DNA of 47,500 nt from Symbiodinium natans. Taxonomy: Eukaryota > Sar > Dinophyceae > Suessiales > Symbiodiniaceae. Shown piece after piece: positions 1 through 9,792 of the stretch. Location of the stretch: assembly GCA_905221605.1 (NCBI GenBank), contig CAJNDS010002070.1, forward strand, positions 223,796 to 271,295. Direction: 5' to 3'. The notes beneath the pieces were generated by a model, which was not told the origin of the DNA, ran no database searches, and worked only from the letters and a program-made list of their open reading frames with translations. The translations under genes were made by a program, and so were the position numbers. How positions within the stretch are numbered: position 1 is the first letter of the stretch; every line of letters starts with the position of its first letter.

Positions 1-35
1 CAACCCTCAACCCTAAACCCTAAACCCTAAACCCT
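1..35. repeat. CCCTAAA units at the window edge
   Basis: Five or so units in CCCTAAA orientation followed at once by unique sequence; a short interstitial block, not proof of a chromosome end. Confidence 0.8.
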
Positions 36-364
36 GTGAAGGGTGCAGGAAGTTTCAGGGCTTCGGGGCGTGTGTTTGGGTTGCGGTTTAGGGTTTAGTG
101 TTTAGGGTCCCAGGTCAGAGGAGGCTCTGAAGTTGATGGCTCGGGGGTAATCAACAGGTTCCTAGGAGGTGTGTGACCCTAAACACTATAAGCACTACAC
201 CCTGAATCAACCTTAAACAGCCCCAAAACCCTCACAACAAAAAGCCTAAACCCTGAAGCCCAACCCGAAGCCGTTCCCAAATCCCAGGTGCAGCAACTAT
301 GCCACTGGCAGGGGAGGTCTCAACCAACCAGGCCGATCGATCGAATCGCGTGAGTTGTCAGGTT

Positions 365-495
365 TATAGGGTCCTTGAGGGTTTCATGGGGGTAGGTACC
401 TATAAGGAACCTGTAGTGGCGAGAATTCGGGAACCCTCGGGTTACATACCCCCCTGAACCCCTCTTTTTTGAGGACCCTAAAGTAGGCTCTTGCG
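365..495. mobile_element. Family I small element, copy 1
   Basis: Shares TTATAG..., CATGGGGGTAGGTACC, CCTCGGGTTACATACC and a CCCTNTAAAGTA end with 22714-22871. No flanking duplication seen at this copy. Confidence 0.55.
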
Positions 496-611
496 TTTGA
501 AAATGAGAATCTGACCGGGATTCTATTTACAGGCCTAAACTCCTAAAACCTCAGCTGACTGGCTCGAAGTAACCAGGTTGAGGGTTGAGGGCTTAGGGCG
601 TTCAGGGTGTT

Positions 612-765
612 CAGTCAAGGGGTATAAGGAGGGACCCTTAATCTTATTCCCCTATATAACCCCTATATATATATATATATTTATATACCTGGTATAGCTA
701 AGTAGCCCCTAAATAACCCCTAAGTAATCCTTAAGGTCCCTTATAAGGGTCCCTCCTTTCGTCCG
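612..765. mobile_element. Family E small element, copy 1
   Basis: Perfect 15-bp terminal inverted repeats AAGGAGGGACCCTTA (626-640) and its reverse complement (744-758) enclose an AT-rich core with (TA)n and repeated CCCCTA-type blocks. No coding capacity: MITE-like. Confidence 0.7.
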
Positions 766-1288
766 ATTCAGGTTACTAGGTGTTAGGGCTGGGGAGATGT
801 TCCTTCCCTAAATCCTAAACCCCAAGCCCTAAATCCCAAACCCTACACCCATCCAAAAAACCTCTCAACACACGCTCAATACCCTTAAAAACACACTTCA
901 ATAACCTTCTACAACTACTCCAAAGCCCCCTAAAAGCGTTCTTGAAAGCTAGGACCCAGATTAGGCCCTTATCCTCATTGTTTAGGGTTCAGGTTCCGTT
1001 ATCACAGACCAGAAAGGGTACCCTTCTTTGGGTCTAGAGAACCCAAACCCCCGAAACGTTTCATTTCGAGGCGTCGCTCGCGCCTACGACCTCGAGTCGG
1101 GGAAGATGGCGTGGGACGCTTGTGCCGCATCGCCTCCGAACCATGTCTGGGGCGGGCCTTTGTGCCCAAACAGCCTAGGCCCTAAACCCTAAACCCTAAA
1201 CCCCAAGCCCTGTTTTCACCTCCCAAACCCATCCAGCACGCCGCCAGGATCGGCGACCCCCCCCCAAAACCCTTAACCTAGACCCTAG

Positions 1289-1343
1289 GTTCTGGACCAG
1301 CTTCTCTTTGATGTGCTTCCCAAATTCCAAGAGCCAGTCCAAA
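1289..1343 (+). CDS. Exon-like island, unknown product
   Basis: After CCTAG and before AAA|GTTGAG; reads VLDQLLFDVLPKFQEPVQ. Upstream flank is CCCTAAA-like, downstream flank TTTAGGG-like, the same arrangement seen around the confirmed PQQ exons. No domain recognised. Confidence 0.28.
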
Positions 1344-1515
1344 GTTGAGCTTAGGGGGTTTGGGATGAGGGGGTTCAGGATTTAGGGCTTAAGGTGTTTA
1401 GGGTTCTGAGTTAAGGGTTCAGGTAGGGCTTAGCCTAAACCTGAGGGTTTAGGCTCAGGGGGTTCGGTTTTTGGAGCTTAGGGTTGAGGGTTTAGAGGTT
1501 AGGCTTCAGGCAGAA

Positions 1516-1845
1516 GCCCTAAACCCTAAACCCCAAACCCCAAACCCTAAACCCTAAACCCTAAACCCTAAACCCTAAACCCTAGACCCTAGACCCTAGA
1601 CCCTAAACCCTAAACCCTAAACCCCAAACCCCTCCACAGCCGAGGAGAGGATCCTGCCACAGCCTTGCAACTCCTTCCCTGCCGTAGGCCACGTTCGAGG
1701 CCTATGTGCTGCCAAAGGGTCGAGGGTTTTAGGGTTTAGGGGTCTAGGGTTGAGGGTTTAGGGTAGGGTTCTAGGGTTTAAGGTTAGGGGTTTGGGGTTT
1801 TTAGGGTTTAGAGTTTAGGGGTTAGGGTTTAGGGTTTAGGGTACC
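1516..1845. repeat. Opposed arrays around a small island
   Basis: CCCTAAA with CCCCAAA and CCCTAGA variants (1516-1631), then the 1688 island, then degenerate TTTAGGG units (1722-1845). Confidence 0.8.
1688..1718 (+). CDS. Exon-like micro-island, unknown product
   Basis: A good pyrimidine-rich acceptor (ACTCCTTCCCTGCCGTAG) precedes ATFEAYVLPK; GTCGAG follows. An alternative longer exon from the CCACAG at 1638 is open in another frame. CCCTAAA array before, TTTAGGG array after. Confidence 0.25.
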
Positions 1846-1949
1846 TGTAGTATCAGAAGCCACTGTATAAGTTTTTTTTCGGGGTATTTAGTGGAACCTT
1901 TAGGCTTGAGGGCAGCGTCTGTTTAGGGTTCAGGGTTTTGCAGGTTTAA

Positions 1950-2075
1950 GGGAAAAAGGAGGGACCCCTACAAGGGACCCTTCGTCTTATTCCCCGATAC
2001 GACCCCAAATATACCTTATATAGTCCCTCTATAGCTACGTCGCCCCGCTCAAGGGACTGAAGGAGGATCCTTAGA
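1950..2075. mobile_element. Family E small element, copy 3 (diverged)
   Basis: AAGGAGGGACCC, CTTATTCCCC and TATACCTTATATAGTCCC follow the order seen at 612-765 and 45603-45785. Confidence 0.5.
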
Positions 2076-2120
2076 AGGAACCTTAGGCGTTCTTTGGGGG
2101 CTATTTCCGGGCGAAGTTTT

Positions 2121-2239
2121 ATGGGCCCATGGTCCCTTACCTTCTTTAAAGGGCCCTGATGTATGGGCCCGTGGGTTTTATGGGGTATAAGGGGTCCTTT
2201 TTCAGGGCCCAGAGGAAGGGACCATGTGACTATCCTAAG
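2121..2239. mobile_element. Family A small element, copy 1
   Basis: CATGGTCCCTTACCTTC at the left and GGGACCATGTGACTATCC at the right; central GTATGGGCCCGTGGGTTTTAT shared with other copies. Confidence 0.6.
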
Positions 2240-2249
2240 AGTCTACGAA

Positions 2250-2365
2250 GAGGTGAATCAAGGGGACCCTTATAAGGGACCTTAGGGGCCTTGTAGGGGC
2301 TACTTAGGTATATAGGGACTGCACAAGGTATATGGGTACTGTAGGGGAATAAGGTTGAGGCCCGA
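2250..2365. mobile_element. Family E small element, copy 4, inverted
   Basis: The family E order appears reverse-complemented (GGGACCCTTATAAGGGACC ... GGGGCTACTTAGGTATATAGGG ... GGGGAATAAGG), directly after family A copy 1. Confidence 0.5.
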
Positions 2366-2580
2366 AAACGCCCTCACTAGGCCCGAAAAATATCCCTTGG
2401 GCCCAAAACCCGAAACCCTAAACCAGACGGGCTTCTCGAAGCCTTAAGCGCCTCTTGAAAGCGTGGCTTCTGTTTTTTGGTGCCTTTTGGTGGGCCTCTG
2501 GCGCCAAAACCCTAAGCCCTTTTCCTTTCCTTTTTCTCGGGTAGTGCACGTGGGCACCTGTTCATTTTTTGAATCCCCCC

Positions 2581-2649
2581 AGGCCACGACGGCCTCGCGG
2601 CGGTGATCCTGCCTGGTGCATTCATGGGTTTACCCGACTTGCAGGCGCG
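2581..2649 (+). CDS. Exon-like island, unknown product
   Basis: After ATCCCCCCAG; open frame GHDGLAAVILPGAFMGLPDL until the TTAGGG-type sequence at 2650. No clear donor. Unrecognised. Confidence 0.22.
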
Positions 2650-2916
2650 TTAGGGTTTCGGGTTCAGGCTTTAGGGTGCAGGGTTTCGGGTTTAGGGCGT
2701 TTTACGGTCCCTTGGTTGGCCCCCTATTTTGCAGCATAGGTTTCGGAGTTTGGGGGCTTGAATTTACGTGAAAGTTACTCAAAAATAGGCTTCTGACTTT
2801 GGACTTCATGGTTTTGGGATTTCATGTATACCAGCTCGACGGTTCAAAAAGCCCCCTCGATCACAAACTGCGCCGTGCCCGAAACCCCTCTAAGCCTTCA
2901 GGTCACCCATGGACAT

Positions 2917-3268
2917 GAACCCTAAACCCTACACCCTACACCCTGCAGCCTACACCCTACACCCTACACCCTACACCCTACACCCTACACCCTACACCCT
3001 ACACCCTAAACCCTAAACCCTAAACCCTAAACCCTAAACCCTAAACCCTAAACCCTAAACCCTAAACCCTAAACCTCTGTTCCTTTCTTTGAGTCCCTCC
3101 GTAGTCGGCCCGCTAGAATCGACGTGTTGTGTTTCGCGTCCTCGTTGCAATGGGCTCATACTGTACTTTAGCCCATCACGGTTTAGGGTTTAGGGTTTAG
3201 GGTTTAGGGTTTAGGGTTAGGGTTTAGGGTTGAGGGTTGAGGGTTGAGGGTTTAGGGTTTAGGGTTTA
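2917..3268. repeat. Homogeneous CCCTACA block, CCCTAAA block, then opposed TTTAGGG block
   Basis: About ten CCCTACA units switch abruptly to about ten pure CCCTAAA units (to 3074); the 3105 island follows; TTTAGGG/TTGAGGG units run 3180-3268. Confidence 0.85.
3105..3180 (+). CDS. Exon-like island, unknown product
   Basis: A long CCCTAAA array is followed by a strong pyrimidine tract (TGTTCCTTTCTTTGAG) and CCGTAG, then 76 open nt (GPLESTCCVSRPRCNGLIL) and GTTTAGGG. The donor GT is the first GT of the telomere array. Splice context is good, coding identity unknown. Confidence 0.33.
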
Positions 3269-3531
3269 GGAATATTCAGGCAGACTGCTTAAAGTACTTG
3301 TTTCCACAATTTAGGGTTTAGGGTTAGTTCTCGAAATTAGGTTCCCTATTTAGGTGCCCCCCCCAAAAAAAAAACAACAACTTTAATTTGGAGAACGACC
3401 CTTTGAAAGTTTGCAGGAAAGCCCTGAATATACCAAATCCCTTGATCTGTGCGCCCTCAGGGTAGCATCCTCGCGTTTGATGCAGACACCGGCAAGGAGT
3501 GTAGGGCATTTTGAGCCGGGGGGGGACCCTT

Positions 3532-4170
3532 GACCCTAAACCCTAAACCCTAAACCCTAAACCCTAAACCCTAAACCCTAAACCCTAAACCCTAAACCCT
3601 AAACCCTAAACCCTAAACCATTTAGGGGGGGGTATAGGGTGTAGGGTGGAGTACGCTTGCGACATTCGTTCCGCAAGTTGGGGCATCACATTCTCTCCCT
3701 TCTTGCTTCTAAGAGGATCAGATTTTGGAATACTTTCAAATGGTGCAACACCCCAAACCCTAGATCCGAAACCTGAACCCTTTTGAGTCTCAGGGGCCTT
3801 TTCCCTAAACCCTTATATTGACAGTCCTCAAAAGGGATTATAGCAACCCTCTATTGTATTCCCTATTAAGGACGGGGGAACATCCCAGCCAGCTTAAACC
3901 CCTAAACCGAGCACAACCCTAAACCCTAAACCCTAAACCCTAAACCCTAAACCCGAACCCCGAAACCCTAAACCCTAAACCCTAAACGCTACACCCGAAA
4001 CCCTAAACCCTGAACCCTGAACCCCAAACCCTCCATCCCTGTAATCCTGCCCGCAACGAAAGGTTATTTACGAGAATTTCGGATTTCTTAAGCCGTGCGA
4101 CACATGTCGCTGCTACCAGTAAAACCCTAAAGCCCTAAGCCCTAAGCCCTAAACCCTAAACCCTAAACCC
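3532..4170. repeat. Series of CCCTAAA arrays with short spacers
   Basis: Pure arrays at 3532-3618 and 3913-4035 plus single units to 4170. The spacer 3620-3755 and 4036-4120 hold no recognisable gene. Family D copy 1 lies at 3810-3888. Confidence 0.8.
3810..3888. mobile_element. Family D small element, copy 1 (left end decayed)
   Basis: CTTATATTGACAGTCCTCAA ... GGGGGAACATCCCAG matches the body and right end of copies at 6937 and 39744. Confidence 0.55.
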
Positions 4171-4236
4171 TTTAACGCTTTAAAGCCCCCCTAAGCCCTC
4201 AAGTCTATGGTCCCGAAAAGGCGCCCTGAACCTAGC

Positions 4237-4282
4237 GGTCGGCAGGACATCTGGAAGCTTCCTCGCGGCACTGCTTGAGTGT
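4237..4282 (+). CDS. Exon-like island, unknown product
   Basis: Between AACCTAG and GGGTTTAGGG; open frame VGRTSGSFLAALLECW. Array orientation as around the confirmed exons. Weak. Confidence 0.18.
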
Positions 4283-4283
4283 T

Positions 4284-5340
4284 GGGGTTTAGGGTTTAGG
4301 GTTTAGGGTTTAGGGTTTAGGGTTTAGGGTTTAGGTCTTTTCGGTATGGGGCGTCGGATTGTTCGTGAGCCTCCCCCCAATGTTCTGAATGTTATCCTTG
4401 TAGTACAAGCCTTAGTCCCTAATCCATCGAGCGCTCAACCGTGAACCCTAAATGGCTCCTTCAAGGCACACACTTTAGCCCAAGCCCTCAACCCGCGCTC
4501 TGGTTCAACCCTAAACCCTAAACCCTAAACCCTAAACCCCAAACCCTAAACCCTAAACCCTAAACCCTAAACCCTAAACCCCAAACCCTAAACCCTAAAC
4601 CCTAAACCCCAAACCCTAAACCCTAAACCACAAGAGCTACACAGTGATAGCCGATTCATGGAACTCCCGAACAAGGGAACCTTGGGAACGTCGCAGGTAT
4701 AGACGATGGGATTAGAACTCACCATGTGCCCACCATACTTCTTGGGGTTCCAGGGTCTAGAGTTTGGTGTTTAGGGGCAATCCCTACACCTCAAATTCTC
4801 AAATCAACTGGTACCGAGGTTCAATACCGAGAGCTTCACGGGGCTTCTGAACGAGGCGTCTTGGATTGGGGCGACAGCGAATTCTGTGAGCTCCTACAGT
4901 GAAAAACCTAAACAAGTTGTCGCGTTCTTTCATGGGTCTTTTCTTGCCTAAACCCTAAACCCTAAACCCTAAACCCTAAACCCTAAACCCTAAACCCTAA
5001 ACCCTAAACCCTAAACCCTAAACCCTAAACCCTAAAGTCGCTACACTTACATGCGCCCCGGCCTTAAAGAGCAAAGCTTCTCTCCACAGAACGACAGCAT
5101 GTTTGCTTGGCGTCCTTCCTCAGGGGGTTGGGCCTTCCAATTTTTCTGCTTCGACCCTTAAGCCCTCGACCCTGAGAGTGTGGGCTGCCATCTCTATTCT
5201 CGGGCAAGACAGAAGCCGATTCTAAATCATTGCCAAGAATTTCCACCCTAAACCCTAAACCCTAAACCCTAAACCCTAAACCCTAAACCCTAAACCCTAA
5301 ACCCTAAACCCTAAACCCTAAACCCTAAGCCCTAAACCCC
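4284..5340. repeat. Telomere-like arrays: TTTAGGG then three CCCTAAA blocks
   Basis: TTTAGGG 4284-4334; CCCTAAA 4507-4629, 4948-5035 and 5248-5340. Candidate exons sit after the second and fourth. The unique spacer 5036-5247 includes a strong acceptor (TTCTCTCCACAG at 5093) but no convincing exon length. Confidence 0.8.
4648..4697 (+). CDS. Exon-like island, unknown product
   Basis: Between GCTACACAG and GTATAG, open in at least two frames, one reading DSRFMELPNKGTLGTSQ. Preceded by a long CCCTAAA array. Confidence 0.22.
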
Positions 5341-5347
5341 TTTGTAG

Positions 5348-5430
5348 CTGGTGGGTCGTTTCCCCTGTATACCCCCCCGTTTCGAAGCCTTTATGCGCGG
5401 GTGCCCCGGCTTCCTAACATTATCCATACG
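5348..5430 (+). CDS. Exon-like island, unknown product
   Basis: After CCCCTTTGTAG, 83 nt reading LVGRFPCIPPRFEAFMRG and on to LTLSI, then GTGAAG. A CCCTAAA array immediately upstream. Unrecognised. Confidence 0.3.
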
Positions 5431-5483
5431 GTGAAGAATTGAGATGCATTTAGGGTTACTAGATCCCCCTTGGGCATAGTTTT

Positions 5484-5593
5484 CTATTTTCGTTTATATA
5501 AAACCCAAGAGGATATATAACATGTTGTTTTTTTACAACTATTTTCGTTTATATAAAACCCAAGAGGATATTAAGAATGTTCTTTTTTTACTA
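5484..5593. repeat. 55-bp tandem duplication, AT-rich
   Basis: CTATTTTCGTTTATATAAAA followed by CCCAAGAGGATAT occurs at 5484 and 5539, each followed by a T-run. Confidence 0.7.
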
Positions 5594-5827
5594 AGGTTCT
5601 AAGGGGAGTATAGTTTAGGGTTTGGGGCAGGGGTGTTGGGCTGGCTGGGTACTGTCAACCCTGCACTCTACCTTAAAAAGAAACCCCAAACCTCACACCA
5701 AAACCCGGTGACCTTGTCCTGGGGGATCATGACTGGGTTTTGGAGTACTATACTTTAATACTTTTTTGGTTCTGGGTTCCTATTATTGCTACTTTATTAC
5801 CTACAAAGTATATACTTCTTTTTCCAG

Positions 5828-5985
5828 GGTCTACTCCAAAGCTAAGATGATCCGGGCGTCCTCAGAGAGGCGTGGGGCAGAGGGGCCGCTGGGTCATGGA
5901 TCCAAAAAGTCGCCCGCCCAAGTGGTCCAGCAATGCCCCATCATCCAGCTTTGGGCCCAGCGGCTTCTGATCTACGTGGAGCCGG
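5828..5985 (+). CDS. Exon-like island, 52 codons, unknown product
   Basis: Strong acceptor (ACTTCTTTTTCCAG), 158 open nt, and the donor GTTTAG is the first unit of a telomere array. The peptide runs VYSKAKMIRASSERRGAEGP to IQLWAQRLLIYVEP: a basic first half and an amphipathic end. One of the better unassigned exons by length and sites. The pyrimidine tract resembles part of dispersed family C, so a chance acceptor is possible. Confidence 0.4.
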
Positions 5986-6064
5986 GTTTAGGGTTTAGGG
6001 TTTAGGGTTTAGGGTTTAACCCTAAACCCTAAACCCTAAACCCTGAACCCTGAACCCTGAACCC
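5984..6064. repeat. Head-to-head telomere array (long palindrome)
   Basis: Four TTTAGGG units meet CCCTAAA units with one base between; 26 bp on each side of 6017 pair perfectly and further units pair with one mismatch. CCCTGAA variant units follow. Confidence 0.85.
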
Positions 6065-6294
6065 TGATTAGAGTGACGATCGACCCCAGAATCACAAGAA
6101 TCCCTAAAACCCTAAACCCTGGCCCTAAACCCTAAACCCTTAAATGCCTCCTGCAACTTCGACACCTACGCGCGTCATTTTTGCAAAGGGTTGTACAAGG
6201 GCTCAAACCCCCAAAAAACCTGGATTCCCCCAACCCTACAAACCCTATAAAACCGCACGCATACCCTAGCCCGAGAAGCTCTAAAACCCAAACG

Positions 6295-6590
6295 AACCCT
6301 AAACCCTAAACCCTAAACCCTAAACCCTAAACCTAAACCCTAAACCCTAAACCCCGAATCCCCTAACACCTCCAAGCTCAAAAACCTGAAGCCCTTAACG
6401 CCCCTAAACCCAAAGCCATGCAAAGGCCCACAACTGAACCTTAAACCCTAAACCCTAAACCCTAAACCCTAAACCCCAAACCCCAAACCCCAAACCCCAA
6501 ACCCCAAACCCCAAACCCCAAACCCCAAACCCCAAAACCCCAAACCCCAAACCCCAACCCTAAACCCTAAACCCTTAAAACCCTAAACCC
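6295..6590. repeat. CCCTAAA then CCCCAAA arrays
   Basis: Pure CCCTAAA (6295-6350), mixed spacer, CCCTAAA (6441-6473), then a block of about ten CCCCAAA units (6474-6555). Confidence 0.8.
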
Positions 6591-6618
6591 TGAACTCCAA
6601 ACTCTCCTAAACACTCAG

Positions 6619-6702
6619 CTCCCGGCCCAGGCGGCCGGTGACATCGAGGGCATCAGCACTCGGAAGGAAGAAGGCCTACTTCTTTGCTTAGGAAATGCTA
6701 GG
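6619..6702 (+). CDS. Exon-like island, 28 codons, unknown product
   Basis: Phase 0 to 0 between AACACTCAG and GTTTAGGG; reads LPAQAAGDIEGISTRKEEG then LLLCLGNAR. CCCTAAA/CCCCAAA array upstream and TTTAGGG/TTTGGGG array downstream. Confidence 0.33.
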
Positions 6703-6836
6703 GTTTAGGGTTTAGGGTTTAGTGTTTGGGGTTTGGGGTTTGGGGTTTGGGGTTTGGGGTTTGGGGTTTAGGGTTTAGGGTTTGGGGTTTGGGGTTTGGG
6801 GTTTGGGGTTTGGGGTTTGGGGTTTAGGGTTTAGGG
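6699..6836. repeat. TTTAGGG/TTTGGGG array
   Basis: Alternates blocks of TTTAGGG and TTTGGGG. It is the reverse-orientation partner of 6441-6590 across the 6619 island. Confidence 0.85.
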
Positions 6837-6936
6837 CTAGATAGTAATCCCTCTATTGCCCTTAAAAGGAAGAGTACTTTACACAAATAGTAGAGGCCCG
6901 GCATTGTCTAAGTTCAGGGTTTGGGGAGCGGTTTGG

Positions 6937-7023
6937 CTTGGGATGTTCCCCCTTATAACAGTCTTCAATAGGGTTTCTAGTACCCCTCGTTGTAATCCCG
7001 AGTATAAGGGGAAACATCCCAAG
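6937..7023. mobile_element. Family D small element, copy 2 (intact, 87 bp)
   Basis: CTTGGGATGTTCCCCCTTAT at left, GGGGAAACATCCCAAG at right: near-perfect inverted ends. Body CAGTC.TCAATAGGG shared with four other copies. Confidence 0.7.
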
Positions 7024-7492
7024 TTTTGGGGGTTGCCTTTTCATTGCGTTTGTTCGTTGTTTTTTTTTTTTGCGGGGGAAGGGGTTCATTTTGCTCATGA
7101 CATGCTTGGGCGCCTCCATGCCACCTAGTATAGTAGAATCTCTCTAGCTCGGGGTACCAAAGGGGTCCACATGTTTGATGTTGAGCTTGTTTCTCCATGT
7201 TGGCATTTTGGCATGAGGTTTGTCAAAGCGCTAAACTACCAATTTGAAGAACCCCACGCCTGCAACAAACAGCATAAATAAACAACTATTCTTCCTTACA
7301 AGAGTAATGTAGGGATTGTTTTCTCTCATTTTTTGCGGGGAGGGTTCTTAAGCAAATAGTAGTAAACCCCAAGCCTCTTCACCCCAAAGTTCCAACGCTA
7401 ATCCACAATGGCAGACCACACAGCCATCCCTGTTTTTTTCCATTGATCCTAAACCCTAAATCCCACCCATCGATAACCCCTCCGGTGCTCCT

Positions 7493-7585
7493 GAACCCTA
7501 AACCCTAAACCCTAAACCCTAAACCCTAAACCCTAAACCCTAAACCCTAAACCCTAAACCCTAAACCCTAAACCCTAAACCCTAA
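7493..7585. repeat. CCCTAAA array
   Basis: About thirteen uninterrupted units. The preceding unique stretch 7024-7440 holds a T-run and no supportable gene. Confidence 0.85.
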
Positions 7586-7852
7586 GGCTTGAACTGTTCG
7601 AAGGTTTGCGCAACAAAACCCTCACAGCCCTCGACCTAAAGCCTTAGCTTTCAGCTCATGAGAGATTAGGGGCGAAACTGCTAGGGAGACCCTCGAGTCC
7701 TAAACCTAAACTACAAAGCCATGAGTCCAACCACCCCTAAGTCCTAACCCTATACCCATGAACCCGAAGCCGTCAAGGGTTTAGGTATTAGGGTTTAGGG
7801 TTTCAGGGTTTAGGGTTTAGGGTTTAGGGTTTCAGGGTTTAGAATCTAACAG

Positions 7853-7943
7853 GAATCCAGCTGATTTGCGCACCTGCCCACTGGTCGGCGCCGACGATCG
7901 ATGCGAATGGAACCGACTCTTGCCCGGCAGCAGCTCTGTGTAG
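7853..7943 (+). CDS. Exon-like island, unknown product
   Basis: Between ATCTAACAG and GTTTTC; 91 nt open in two + frames (one reads IQLICAPAHWSAPTIDANG) and also on the minus strand. TTTAGGG arrays on both sides. Confidence 0.22.
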
Positions 7944-8032
7944 GTTTTCAGTGGGTTTAGGGTTTATTAGGGTTGAGGGCTTAGAGTTTAGGGTTTAGTG
8001 GTTTAGGGGTTTAGGGGTTTAAGGCTTAGTAT

Positions 8033-8150
8033 GGGGGTCGGAATAATTAATTGCTAATAGTGTGTTCCCTGATGGTCCCTATATAATTATGCTACAAGAA
8101 CCCCCAAAACACTAATGATTAAGGCCCCTATAGTAGGTTCTCGAGGCTTG
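8033..8150. mobile_element. Family B dispersed repeat, copy 1
   Basis: GGGGGTCGGAATAATTA ... CCCTGATGGTCCCTATATAA ... ATTAAGGC.CCTATA; same order at 10168 and, in part, 35255. Confidence 0.55.
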
Positions 8151-8169
8151 CACAGGGACACCTGTCCTC

Positions 8170-8224
8170 GGGAGCCCAGTGGCGCCCTTTGCATTTTTTT
8201 GTTTGAATATGGTTGCTGGGCTAC
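8170..8224. mobile_element. Family C dispersed repeat, copy 1 (short)
   Basis: GAGCCCAGTGGCGCCCTTTG ... TTGAATATGGTTGCTGGGCTAC: inverted GTAGCCCAG-type ends, shortened core compared with 44958-45110. Confidence 0.5.
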
Positions 8225-8376
8225 TACGTGTCGAGAAGACGTGACGGGCACGCACTTGCAGGTATAAACCCCACAAAACCCTAGAAACCCTTTTGGACCC
8301 TATAAACCCTATAGAGCCCTACAAACCCTCTGAACCTCTGTAAACCCAAAAAAGCTCAAAAACCCTGTGACACCTA

Positions 8377-8474
8377 GACCCTACACGTACGGAGCAAGCC
8401 AAGGTCTATGCGCTGCGGATGAATGGGAAGCTCTACGTCCCTCCTCCGAACTGCTCTGGGGGAAGGGGGGGGAC
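8377..8474 (+). CDS. Exon-like island, unknown product
   Basis: After CACCTAG; reads PTRTEQAKVYALRMNGKLYV then PPPNCSGG before a G-rich run and GTTTAGGG. KVYALRMNGKLYV has a beta-strand look but lacks the D..TG of a PQQ repeat. Unassigned. Confidence 0.3.
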
Positions 8475-8595
8475 GTTGGGTTTAGGGTTTGCGGAACGTG
8501 GAATATGTTTATGTGTAGATGTTCAGATATGCCGGGTGGCACATTGTCTTGTCATGCCTGCCAGCCCCACCCCCCAAGCGTTTCTTCAGCTGTGG

Positions 8596-8668
8596 CTTGG
8601 GATGTTCCCTTATACTAGCAGTCCTGAATAGGGATGATACTAGGGGGTAATATAGTCCCTCTTCAGGA
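8596..8668. mobile_element. Family D small element, copy 3 (right end lost)
   Basis: GCTTGGGATGTTCCCTTATA.TAGCAGTCCTGAATAGGGAT followed by divergent sequence. Confidence 0.55.
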
Positions 8669-8716
8669 ACCCTAAGCCCTAAATCCCAAACCCTAAACCC
8701 TAAACTCTAAACTGAG

Positions 8717-8890
8717 TGAGCCCGGGGCCGTCGAGCAGGGCGAACGCACCGAAGCCGGCAGGCGAGGTAGCTCTGGAGCCAGAAGCCCTCCGGCAGGCGA
8801 CGGAGCTCCAGTCCCGCAGGCAGCTGCGGGCTGCGCGGTGGACCCGGCAGGCCGCTGGCGAGAAACCCGTCAGGTCGCCCCTAGAATGAG
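8717..8890 (+). CDS. GC-rich exon-like island, coiled-coil-like
   Basis: About 170 bp at well above local GC. One frame (AGC at 8717) reads SPGPSSRANAPKPAGE then VALEPEALRQATELQSRRQL, an amphipathic helix, and stops at TGA near 8888. Another frame is also open. Between a CCCTAAA-type flank and unique sequence. Confidence 0.25.
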
Positions 8891-9057
8891 ATAATTTAAA
8901 CCTTCGGGCAAAACGCAGAGTACCTGTATTTGGAGGTCTTTCTGGGCCTGTCTGGAAGAAGCCCCACCTGCGGCCGTGGTCGTGTTTCGTGGACCAGGCC
9001 CCCAGAGCCCAAGCGGGCCTGGGAGGCCCCTGCCTGGAAGGCCCTGAAAGGCCCCTG

Positions 9058-9175
9058 TAGGGTGTAGGGTGTAGGGTGTAGGGTGTAGGGTGTAGGGTGT
9101 AGGGTGTAGGGTGTAGGGTGTAGGGTGTAGGGTTTAGCGTTTAGGGTTTAGGGTTTAGGGTTGAGGGTTTAGGGT
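9058..9175. repeat. TGTAGGG block then TTTAGGG
   Basis: About eleven identical TGTAGGG units then TTTAGGG and TTGAGGG. An amplified single-base variant. Confidence 0.85.
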
Positions 9176-9327
9176 GTCTCAATGAGTGGTCGTGCTGGTG
9201 CTGAAAGCACCCAGGCGCGCGCCCCGACCTGCATAAGCCCACCCCCGCTGGCGCTCCACCGTCGCCTTAACCTCTACGGGTTTAGGGTTCTGTTGAACTC
9301 TGATCGTGCCTTTGTTGTTTTTCTTTA

Positions 9328-9440
9328 ATGGCTGGGTCTAGAAAGTCTAGAAGCTCGGCCTTCGATGCAGATAGTTTCCCTGAAGTTCGCAGCCCCTTGG
9401 CATTGCTCTATGATTCGAGTGCTTCTGGGATGGCCAAAAA
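9328..9440 (+). CDS. Candidate first exon, unknown product
   Basis: ATG after a TTTGTTGTTTTTCTTTA tract; reads MAGSRKSRSSAFDADSFPEV and on to a GTGAGA donor within codon 38. Without splicing it would stop at 9442. No acceptor AG is obvious between tract and ATG. Confidence 0.27.
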
Positions 9441-9444
9441 GTGA

Positions 9445-9580
9445 GAGGTTTGGGATCGGGGTTGGCTGCCGCCTTCGCTCCCTTGGGCGATGCTGCATCT
9501 TGGTTGGGGTTCTGGATCACTTTCTTGGAAGTGCCTGAAGTCAGAGGTTTGGGATGTGGGGTTGCTGCCGCTTTCGCCTC
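9445..9580. repeat. 99-bp degenerate tandem duplication
   Basis: GAGGTTTGGGAT..GGGGTTG..CTGCCGC.TTCGC occurs at 9445 and again at 9544. The unit stays open on the + strand and the repeat makes the local ORF look longer than it is. Confidence 0.55.
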
Positions 9581-9588
9581 TGCGGCAG

Positions 9589-9670
9589 GGGCAACAGGGT
9601 CCAGATAAGGCTCCGGAGGAGCCAGTGGAACGATCTAAACCTTTCAAAGCCCTGAACCTCCTAAGCCCTG
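9589..9670 (+). CDS. Exon-like island, unknown product
   Basis: Between TGCGGCAG and GTTTAGGG; reads GQQGPDKAPEEPVERSKPFK. Frame is continuous with the upstream tandem duplication, so the exon could begin earlier. Confidence 0.25.
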
Positions 9671-9792
9671 GTTTAGGGTTTTAGTAGAGTTTAGAGTTTA
9701 GAGTTTATGCTTTAGGGTTTCGAGCCAGAACCGAGACACGCTGCTCTAGAAGCGCTCGGCCTTAAACCTTTAACTGTTCATGGCTTTAGGGT

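Noticed and set aside
1-35. Window start as a chromosome end
   Set aside because: Only about five units, and identical short blocks occur throughout the window.
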